Part shown: positions 1 through 4,114 of the stretch, piece by piece
How positions within the stretch are numbered: the stretch's first letter is position 1
How the letters are laid out: every line of letters begins with the position of its first letter
NCBI GenBank assembly: GCA_005791855.1
Contig: SXUH01000236.1
Location: forward strand, 1 to 5,213
From: Bdellovibrionales bacterium
GTDB lineage: Bacteria; Bdellovibrionota; Bacteriovoracia; Bacteriovoracales; Bacteriovoracaceae
DNA: 5,213 bases
Reading direction: 5' to 3'
The notes under the pieces: model-generated
The model's database searches: none
Seen by the model: only the letters and a program-made list of their open reading frames with translations
Told to the model about the DNA's origin: nothing
Program-made: the position numbers and the translations under genes

Positions 1-176
1 CTCAGGTACGTATTGCACTCATTTACTCCAGCATTTTGCTGGAGTGTCGCTCTCACGTGTCCGATGGCGTTTACGACCTCGTATCTTTGATTGGTGGAAC
101 ATTCCTGGGAGTAGCTCACGTGCGGGAGTAGCAAAGTGGTCATGCTGAGTGCTACGATTTTGAATCTACTTTTCAT
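1..176 (-). CDS. Secreted protein of unknown function, N-terminal part (runs off left edge)
   Basis: This is an open minus-strand frame from an ATG at 176-174 to the window edge, 58 codons with no stop. The first residues form a typical Sec signal peptide: basic MKSRFK, hydrophobic IVALSMTTLLLP, then a c-region ending S-Y-S, so cleavage is likely after residue 23, before QEC. The visible mature part (about 35 residues, polar, Cys at 26 and 54) resembles no family I recognise. The start is supported by AAAGGA (plus-strand positions 182-187) five bases upstream of the ATG. The next in-frame ATG, at 143, would cut the signal peptide in half. The product is inferred to be periplasmic or extracellular. 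The gene is divergent from the acetyltransferase at 352 and shares its upstream region. That it is a real gene rests on signal peptide plus SD site; its function is open. Confidence 0.68.
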   Translation of the reverse strand, partial: MKSRFKIVALSMTTLLLPHVSYSQECSTNQRYEVVNAIGHVRATLQQNAGVNECNTYL

Positions 177-210
177 TACAGTCCTTTTGAGATTTGCTAG
201 CTGGGATCGG

Positions 211-240
211 GCTAACGGTTTAATGATCTGAACTGTTATC
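211..240. repeat. Imperfect inverted repeat / paired AACnGTT motifs in divergent intergenic region
   Basis: GCTAACGGTT (211-220) can pair with AACTGTTATC (231-240) around a 10-base loop, with one mismatch and one G-T pair. The same stretch also contains AACGGTT (214-220) and AACTGTT (231-237) as a direct repeat with a 17-base start-to-start distance, each itself an AAC-n-GTT palindrome. It sits between two divergent genes, where an operator would be expected. A terminator is less likely because the nearest T run (248-252) begins seven bases after the stem. The rest of the 177-351 gap holds a candidate promoter and no further gene that I can see. Confidence 0.4.
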
Positions 241-285
241 GACACTATTTTTAGATTAGCTTAGTCCATTTTTATACAATTATTC

Positions 286-315
286 TTGAAACAGGAGTAG
301 GTTTGAATCTATAAA
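286..315 (+). promoter_or_regulatory. Candidate sigma70-type promoter for the 352 gene
   Basis: TTGAAA (286-291) and TATAAA (310-315) each match five of six consensus bases, with an 18-base spacer. Transcription would start near 322, leaving a leader of about 30 bases before the ATG at 352. A second, weaker pair (TTTAGA at 250-255, TATACA at 273-278, 17-base spacer) lies just upstream. The region is AT-rich, so chance matches are possible. Confidence 0.45.
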
Positions 316-351
316 AATGACTTTAGGAAGCGGGAACATGGGAATGGTGAC

Positions 352-777
352 ATGAGGGACGCAACAATCGCACTAGTCGAAGAAGAAAACAGTCCGGAGG
401 CAAAAGAACTAATCAAGAATCTGGTCACGTTCAATGACCTCGTTGCACCTAGGGAAAACTGGGAAAGCTACCTTCTCGTAGCGAAGGATTGCTCAGGGGA
501 GCTCATCGGAGGCGTGAAAGGTTATACCCACTGGGACTGGTTATTCGTTAGCCACCTTTGGGTATGTGAGGCTTCCAGGGGAAGTGGGCTCGGCACGGCC
601 TTGGTGAACCGAGCCGAGGATCTCGCGAGGAAAAGAAACTGCAAGCACGCCTGGTTAGACACTTTCAGCTTTCAAGCACGAGAGTTCTATGTGAAGTGCG
701 GCTACCAGGAGTTTGCGAAACTAGAGAATTTTCCTCCTGGGTACTCCCGGCACTTCCTAAGAAAAAAATTGATCTGA
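352..777 (+). CDS. GNAT family N-acetyltransferase
   Basis: This 141-residue protein is a single-domain GNAT acetyltransferase, a cytoplasmic enzyme that transfers an acetyl group from acetyl-CoA to an amine. The acetyl-CoA pyrophosphate-binding motif A is visible at about 68-86, with RGSGLG at 76-81 after the beta strand HLWVCEA. The C-terminal half has the family pattern DTFSFQAREFY (103-113), then CGY (116-118) and ENFPPGYSRHFLRK (125-138), the ending of a common uncharacterised GNAT subgroup. The substrate cannot be read from sequence. The start is the only one available, because an in-frame stop lies at 304-306. Its SD site is weak: GGGAA at 340-344, seven bases upstream. Codon use is mixed (16 of the first 30 codons end in G or C, and AGG/AGA arginine codons are frequent), unlike the genes after 1500. 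It converges with the second acetyltransferase, 31 bases away. Confidence 0.9.
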   Translation: MRDATIALVEEENSPEAKELIKNLVTFNDLVAPRENWESYLLVAKDCSGELIGGVKGYTHWDWLFVSHLWVCEASRGSGLGTALVNRAEDLARKRNCKHAWLDTFSFQAREFYVKCGYQEFAKLENFPPGYSRHFLRKKLI

Positions 778-808
778 GCTTCGGACGTCCAGAACTCGGC
801 TCAATCCT

Positions 809-1315
809 CTATAGGATCTTCACCATGTGGTCTTCATCATAGAACTTACCTTCCACCAGGAGGGCCCTCGGTTCCCGTCCCCAGACCTTAAACCCACAGG
901 CTTCGTAGAGCCCCCTTGCGGAAGCATTCCCTGCTTCAACGGAAAGCCCGACTTGCTCAACGCCTGGAATAATTCGCGCCTGCTGGAGCGCTTTAAACAC
1001 GAGTTCCTTCCCGATGCCCCGACCTTGGTACGCCTTCTTCACGTACATCCCCCAGATCTGCAGCATGTGCTTCGACTTCCTGCCCTCAACCTGGAAGATC
1101 CCTACGCAGCCTACGAGCTGTTCACCGGCGAAGGCTCCGAAGATCACATTGCTTGGATCCTGCTTCCTCAAGACGGCCTCCCACCGGGAAGGGCCCGCCG
1201 AACTCTCATCTTCATACGCGGCTCCGAAGGCCGTGGGGACGTGCCTCAAGCCTTCTAACCTGTGACTAAAGAACTGACCTGCATCTTCAAGGCCTAGTAC
1301 GCGGAAATCAATCAT
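809..1315 (-). CDS. GNAT family N-acetyltransferase
   Basis: This 168-residue GNAT acetyltransferase has the complete fold pattern. Its N-terminal half (MIDFRVLGLEDAGQFFSHRL) is typical of GNATs acting on small molecules or protein N-termini. The strand before motif A is MLQIWGMYVKKAY (84-96), and the acetyl-CoA loop is QGRGIG at 97-102. The later part contains LSVEAGNASARGLYEACGF (124-142), in which the N-x-x-A-x-x-L-Y-x-x-x-G-F signature is clear. The end EGKFYDEDHMVKIL is also typical. It resembles the acetyltransferase at 352 only in motif A, so the pair is not a recent duplication. The frame stays open upstream to a GTG at 1411, but the ATG at 1315 has AGGAG five bases before it and gives a normal domain length. 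The substrate is unknown. Confidence 0.9.
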   Translation of the reverse strand: MIDFRVLGLEDAGQFFSHRLEGLRHVPTAFGAAYEDESSAGPSRWEAVLRKQDPSNVIFGAFAGEQLVGCVGIFQVEGRKSKHMLQIWGMYVKKAYQGRGIGKELVFKALQQARIIPGVEQVGLSVEAGNASARGLYEACGFKVWGREPRALLVEGKFYDEDHMVKIL

Positions 1316-1320
1316 CGGCG

Positions 1321-1325
1321 CTCCT
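1321..1325 (-). promoter_or_regulatory. Ribosome binding site that fixes the start of the 809-1315 gene
   Basis: CTCCT on the plus strand reads AGGAG on the minus strand, five bases before the ATG at 1315. It decides against the 32-residue extension to the GTG at 1411, whose translation (rich in Gly, Arg and Trp) does not look like part of a GNAT domain. Confidence 0.7.
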
Positions 1326-1454
1326 CTTCTCAAACCTGCTTCATTCTCCCAGAAGGACCGCTCACCAGCAAGGACTTCGGTACCCCGCCAACCCCCTGAA
1401 ACCTGTAACACGTGTCAGCCAACGATGCTTGAGTGTAAGATCTCCCCGGTCACC

Positions 1455-1482
1455 TTGGAGATTTTCCTGGGTCTGCTATCAT
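1455..1482 (+). promoter_or_regulatory. Candidate sigma70-type promoter for the 1504-2663 gene pair
   Basis: TTGGAG (1455-1460, four of six) and TATCAT (1477-1482, five of six) are separated by 16 bases. Transcription would start near 1489, just before the SD site AAGGA at 1492-1496, which gives a short leader. The site lies in the 188-base gap between the divergent genes starting at 1315 and 1504. Nothing else recognisable is in that gap except the palindrome ACACGTGT at 1408-1415. Confidence 0.4.
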
Positions 1483-1503
1483 CACAGCACCAAGGACCAT
1501 CCC

Positions 1504-1893
1504 ATGCGCAAGCTTCTGCTTCTCTTCTTCTGCTCGACGTTCTCCCTGCTCGCCGCCGCGACCCCCGAGTGCACCATCGCCTTCAAGAGACAGGGGATCG
1601 TTGTGAACGAGCCCGTGCCGATGAGCCTCCTCGCCTCCCTCTCGAGCATCGTCCACTCCCTCGATCTCGGGAAGGTCGACGAGGGGATCGTCCTCTACGT
1701 TAAGCGCGGGCCCTCGAACCTGGAAGACCTCGAAGCCTCGGATGCCCGGACGCACCTCCACGTTTCGATCCACCGGTACTCCGGAGAGGTGAAAGAGGAA
1801 CTCGCCTACGGTAAGGTGAGCTTGGCCGCGAAGGGGTCCGTTCTCCTCTCGCTAGAAAATGGTATCTCCGTTTCCTGCAAAACAAATCCCTAA
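1504..1893 (+). CDS. Small secreted protein of unknown function
   Basis: The gene encodes 129 residues. The N-terminus MRKLLLLFFCSTFSLLAAA is a clear Sec signal peptide with probable cleavage near residue 19 or 20, leaving a mature protein of about 110 residues that starts TPECTIAF. Only two cysteines remain after cleavage, C23 near the start and C125 near the end, so they could form one disulfide closing the chain ends. The middle alternates hydrophobic and polar residues (GIVLYVKRG, HLHVSIHRYSG, GKVSLAAKGSVLLSLENG), which suggests a beta-rich fold. I recognise no family. The frame opens at a TTG at 1429, but the ATG at 1504 has AAGGA seven bases upstream and starts the signal peptide. It is followed after 14 bases by another secreted-protein gene, with which it is probably cotranscribed. 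Codon use is the GC-rich type of the right-hand part. Confidence 0.85.
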   Translation: MRKLLLLFFCSTFSLLAAATPECTIAFKRQGIVVNEPVPMSLLASLSSIVHSLDLGKVDEGIVLYVKRGPSNLEDLEASDARTHLHVSIHRYSGEVKEELAYGKVSLAAKGSVLLSLENGISVSCKTNP

Positions 1894-1907
1894 TCAAGGT
1901 GCGACCA

Positions 1908-2663
1908 ATGAATCCTCTCTTCCTCCTAGTCCTGGCCCTCATCTCCCTCAACGCCCGAGCCGTCGACGTCGTCGTTAAGCTCAAACTCACCTACACGAAT
2001 CCGAAGGTCACCGCCATGGCCTGCGCCGGGAACACCTGCTCCTGTCCCGATGCGACTCTCCTCGACCAGTCGATGATGAAGTGCGTGCAGTGCCCGGAAT
2101 CCTTTTCCTACGAACCGAAGAAGAAACAGTGCTTCGACCCGAACCAGGCCACGGAAGTTCGGGTTGCAGATGTGCGAGTCACTTCGCCGGAGACGATCAA
2201 GGCCATCGCGGATGCCGAGTCCACCTCTCCGAAGCTCTGCAACGTCGCCACCCAGGTCGACGGGAAGTTCGCCGAGTGCCAGTGCGACGAACCGAAGATC
2301 GGCGTGAACTCGACCCCGCGATCGACCATCACCTTTCCGGTGGCCTTCAGCCAAGCCTCACAGAAGTGCGAGCGAAACGGAGCGATCCTCGTCAAGGTCC
2401 CGAGCCTAAGTTGCTACGGCCCGATGGCGGATAACTTCTCGAGCCTGAAGACCCTCGAGGCCCTCTCCATCACTAGCAAGAAGCCCACCGGAGCGTCGCT
2501 CGCAGTCTGCGGAGTGAGCACCGGGGAATTCATCTTCACCCTCAAGAACGATGCTCTGAGAATGAGTCTCCTCGACAGCATCTTCCTCTCCGCGAATCCG
2601 AAGGCCATCAGCGTTCCAAACATGGAAGGATTCGCCATCGATTCTAATAGCATTAACTACTAA
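1908..2663 (+). CDS. Secreted cysteine-rich protein of unknown function
   Basis: This 251-residue protein has a signal peptide (MNPLFLLVLALISLNARA) with likely cleavage after the A-R-A at 16-18. The mature part has 12 cysteines, at 39, 44, 46, 59, 62, 75, 111, 124, 126, 154, 169 and 201. An N-terminal module, C-x4-C-x-CP-x12-C-x2-CP-x12-C (39-75), has the spacing style of short disulfide-bonded extracellular repeats such as EGF- or GCC2/GCC3-like modules. A second C-x-C (124-126) followed by C154 may be a degenerate copy. The region after about 175 is cysteine-poor, with alternating hydrophobic stretches. An even cysteine number after export suggests disulfides formed in the periplasm or outside the cell. 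No family is recognised. I chose the ATG at 1908, with AAGGTG six bases upstream (1896-1901), over the GTG at 1899 that lies inside that SD site. It probably shares a transcript with the gene at 1504. Confidence 0.86.
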   Translation: MNPLFLLVLALISLNARAVDVVVKLKLTYTNPKVTAMACAGNTCSCPDATLLDQSMMKCVQCPESFSYEPKKKQCFDPNQATEVRVADVRVTSPETIKAIADAESTSPKLCNVATQVDGKFAECQCDEPKIGVNSTPRSTITFPVAFSQASQKCERNGAILVKVPSLSCYGPMADNFSSLKTLEALSITSKKPTGASLAVCGVSTGEFIFTLKNDALRMSLLDSIFLSANPKAISVPNMEGFAIDSNSINY

Positions 2664-2680
2664 TTAAGTAGTTGTTTTTA
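2655..2680 (+). terminator. Weak intrinsic terminator overlapping the stop codon of the 1908-2663 gene
   Basis: AACTAC (2655-2660) and GTAGTT (2668-2673) are a perfect inverted repeat around TAATTAA, which includes the TAA stop, and GTTTTTA follows directly. The stem is short and AT-rich, so termination would be partial. The position, at the end of a two-gene unit and just before a strong promoter match, makes a terminator reasonable. Confidence 0.35.
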
Positions 2681-2690
2681 CTAAATTAGC

Positions 2691-2719
2691 TTGACGAAAT
2701 TAAAATTTATTAATATATT
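2691..2719 (+). promoter_or_regulatory. Near-consensus sigma70-type promoter for the 2728 gene
   Basis: TTGACG (2691-2696) and TATATT (2714-2719) each match five of six consensus bases with the ideal 17-base spacer. They lie in a strip that is 17% G+C over 2661-2720, within otherwise GC-rich DNA. The expected transcription start, about 2726, is only one to three bases before the ATG at 2728, so the transcript would be almost leaderless. Confidence 0.6.
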
Positions 2720-2727
2720 CAGGGCCA

Positions 2728-3042
2728 ATGAAATCATTCGTTTTTATTGGCTCGATCTTCTTACTCATCCTGAGTCTGACTATCCATCCGTCGGTTAACA
2801 AGCTCAAGGCTTTTACCCCGGAGGCGAGCGTTTCATTGTCCGAGCTCTTCAACCTGGATGCGGACACCGAGGATTCCGACGGGCCCCCGACGGTCGAGGT
2901 GGAGGAGATAGAAAAGGACTTCACGATCTCCGCACCCCCCATCACCGTCGTCCTCCGCTCGATCCCTCAGGAGATCTTCGGCAGCCTCAAGGTCTTCATC
3001 CCCACCTACGTCTTCTCGATCTTCATTCCGCCTAGCCTGTAG
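2728..3042 (+). CDS. Small membrane-anchored or secreted protein of unknown function
   Basis: The 104-residue product has one N-terminal hydrophobic segment (about residues 4-19, FVFIGSIFLLILSLTI) after MKS, either an uncleaved anchor or a signal peptide without a clear cleavage site. Next come a short linker, an acidic stretch (about 39-64, with DADTEDSDG and VEVEEIEKD) and a hydrophobic, proline-containing C-terminus (ISAPPITVVLRSIP, then FIPTYVFSIFIPPSL). There are no cysteines and no known motif. The start is the only Met in the protein, but its SD match is poor: AGGG at 2721-2724, three bases from the ATG. A strong promoter match just upstream suggests leaderless or near-leaderless expression. 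The first codons are AT-rich and the rest follow the GC-rich pattern of the right-hand genes, so the reading frame looks genuine. The carbonic anhydrase gene starts 48 bases later with no visible terminator between, so read-through into it is possible. Confidence 0.72.
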   Translation: MKSFVFIGSIFLLILSLTIHPSVNKLKAFTPEASVSLSELFNLDADTEDSDGPPTVEVEEIEKDFTISAPPITVVLRSIPQEIFGSLKVFIPTYVFSIFIPPSL

Positions 3043-3090
3043 CCTCCTCTTCCCGTCCTCGACAGCAACAACGCACCTTAGGAGCTACGC

Positions 3091-3693
3091 ATGAACACCC
3101 AAGCCCTGGGCACTGAACTAACATCAGACAAGGCCCTCGACCTACTGAGAGAAGGAAACCTCCGGTTCGTCTCCAACATCCGCATGAACCGAAATTTCCA
3201 CGAAGAAGTGGAAGCCACCAAGGAGGGCCAGGAGCCCTTCGCCGTCGTCATCAGCTGCATGGATTCCCGGACCTCCCCCGAGCTCGTCTTCGACCGGGGC
3301 CTGGGAGACATCTTCAGCATCCGGCTCGCGGGAAACGTCGTGACCCCGGAGGTGATCGGAAGCGTCGAGTACGCCTGCGCCGCCGTCGGCTCGAAGGCCG
3401 TGGTCGTCCTGGGCCACACGGGCTGCGGAGCGATCAAGGGGACCCTGGCGAAGGTCCAGCTCGGGAAGCTCCCGACCATCACCGCCCGGATCGCCGAATG
3501 CATCAGCGACGAGGTCTGCCCCGACGTCGTCACGGAGAAGAACGTCCTGGCGGGGATGAGAGCACTGGAAGAGGAATCGACTGTTTTACGCGAACTACTG
3601 CACCAAGAAAAGATTAAAATCATCGGAGGTATCTATGACATCACAACTGGGAAAGTCTCTTTTATGGACCATGCTCATCCTCGGCACAGTTAG
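3091..3693 (+). CDS. Beta-class carbonic anhydrase
   Basis: This 200-residue enzyme catalyses the reversible hydration of CO2 to bicarbonate. The beta-class zinc ligands are present, C56 in CMDSR (56-60) and H109 and C112 in GHTGCGA (108-114), with the catalytic Asp-Arg pair D58 and R60. Other family blocks are FAVVISCMDSR, DRGLGDIFSIRLAGNVV (68-84), GSVEYA (90-95) and the C-terminal strand IIGGIYDITTGKVSF (177-191). The length is normal for bacterial beta enzymes and there is no signal peptide, so it should be cytoplasmic. TAGGAG at 3079-3084 lies six bases before the ATG. The last 59 bases overlap the lipoprotein gene, and a SulP transporter follows, so a role in bicarbonate supply or CO2 handling is the natural inference. 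G+C falls from 73% (3361-3420) to 38% (3601-3660) towards the overlap. Confidence 0.96.
   Translation: MNTQALGTELTSDKALDLLREGNLRFVSNIRMNRNFHEEVEATKEGQEPFAVVISCMDSRTSPELVFDRGLGDIFSIRLAGNVVTPEVIGSVEYACAAVGSKAVVVLGHTGCGAIKGTLAKVQLGKLPTITARIAECISDEVCPDVVTEKNVLAGMRALEEESTVLRELLHQEKIKIIGGIYDITTGKVSFMDHAHPRHS
3625..3629 (+). promoter_or_regulatory. Ribosome binding site inside the carbonic anhydrase gene
   Basis: GGAGG lies five bases before the ATG at 3635, within the codons for I-G-G of the carbonic anhydrase. It supports the overlapping start of the lipoprotein gene and implies that ribosomes can load, or re-load, within the upstream gene. Confidence 0.75.
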
Positions 3694-4105
3694 CTGCGCC
3701 TCGAGGAATGACAAAGCGGAGATCCGCAAGGAAGCGGCCGCGAGCCAGGTGAAGGACCCGAAGGCCCTCGGGGAACTCATCGACCAGGCGATCAACAACT
3801 CGACCCACCTGACGGCCGAGCAGAAGAAGGAACTCGAGAAGATCATCGCGGGCAACAAGCAGAAGGCCACGGCCCTCTCGGAGGAAACCTACAAATACCG
3901 GTCCGTCCTCGTCCAGGAACTCCTCGGGGAGACCCCGAAGGCATCCCGCGTGAAGTACATTAAGAAGGACATCGAGCGCGTCGAGAAGGAACGCCTGCGG
4001 AACACCTTTGAGACGATCGAAGCGATCAGCAAGGTGGTGTCGAAGAGCTCGGACCGCAACCGGTTCACCGAGGCGCTCATCTTCCTCGATCGACCGAGCC
4101 GGTAA
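3635..4105 (+). CDS. Probable lipoprotein, small helical, with an LTxxQ-like motif
   Basis: The 156-residue product begins MTSQLGKSLLWTMLILGTVS followed by C21, which looks like a lipoprotein signal. The box T-V-S-C has Thr where Leu is usual, so lipidation is likely but not certain. The mature part is highly charged and predicted helical: residues 40-85 contain LTAEQ (59-63) in HLTAEQKKELEKIIAG, and 102-135 (ASRVKYIKKDIERVEKER and on) look like an amphipathic helix or coiled coil. One LTxxQ motif followed by long charged helices recalls Spy/CpxP-like periplasmic proteins, but I see no clear second copy, so that assignment is tentative. GGAGG at 3625-3629 supports the start, and a later start would lose the signal peptide. 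The gene overlaps the carbonic anhydrase by 59 bases in a different frame and ends nine bases before the SulP start, so it belongs to the same unit. Its function is unknown. Confidence 0.85.
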   Translation: MTSQLGKSLLWTMLILGTVSCASRNDKAEIRKEAAASQVKDPKALGELIDQAINNSTHLTAEQKKELEKIIAGNKQKATALSEETYKYRSVLVQELLGETPKASRVKYIKKDIERVEKERLRNTFETIEAISKVVSKSSDRNRFTEALIFLDRPSR

Positions 4106-4114
4106 GGGAGACCC

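Noticed and set aside
25..45. Perfect 9-base inverted repeat ACTCCAGCA / TGCTGGAGT with a TTT loop
   Set aside because: It lies inside the minus-strand secreted-protein gene and has no T run on either side, so it is not supported as a terminator. It is probably a coding coincidence.
3..131. Plus-strand open frame from the left edge ending at the TAG at 129-131, slightly like the end of a VanZ-type hydrophobic protein
   Set aside because: The exact antisense frame gives a signal peptide with a well-spaced SD site, which is stronger evidence, and the VanZ-like resemblance lacks key residues.
107..132. Direct repeat GGGAGTAGC (107-115 and 124-132), and CTCACGTG at 52-59 and 115-122
   Set aside because: Short repeats within a coding region, with no further copies or mobile-element context.
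211..240. Possible integron attC site upstream of the acetyltransferase
   Set aside because: The stem ends lack the RYYYAAC and GTTRRRY core sequences, and no second copy flanks the gene.
776..797. Imperfect inverted repeat centred on GGACGTCC between the convergent acetyltransferases, as a shared terminator
   Set aside because: Several mismatches, no room for a loop at the centre, and no T tract on either strand.
827..1265. Plus-strand open frames opposite the second acetyltransferase
   Set aside because: They are antisense to a clear GNAT domain, and their translations are low in protein-like pattern.
1316..1411. 32-residue N-terminal extension of the second acetyltransferase from a GTG at 1411
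   Set aside because: The AGGAG site and normal domain length both favour the ATG at 1315.
1429..1503. TTG start giving 25 extra residues on the 1504 gene
   Set aside because: It would bury the signal peptide behind a polar stretch and overlap the candidate promoter; the ATG at 1504 has its own SD site.
3078..3623. 181-codon minus-strand open frame opposite the carbonic anhydrase gene
   Set aside because: It is a shadow of a clear carbonic anhydrase caused by GC-rich third positions; the translation is a Ser/Arg/Thr-rich stretch with no motif.
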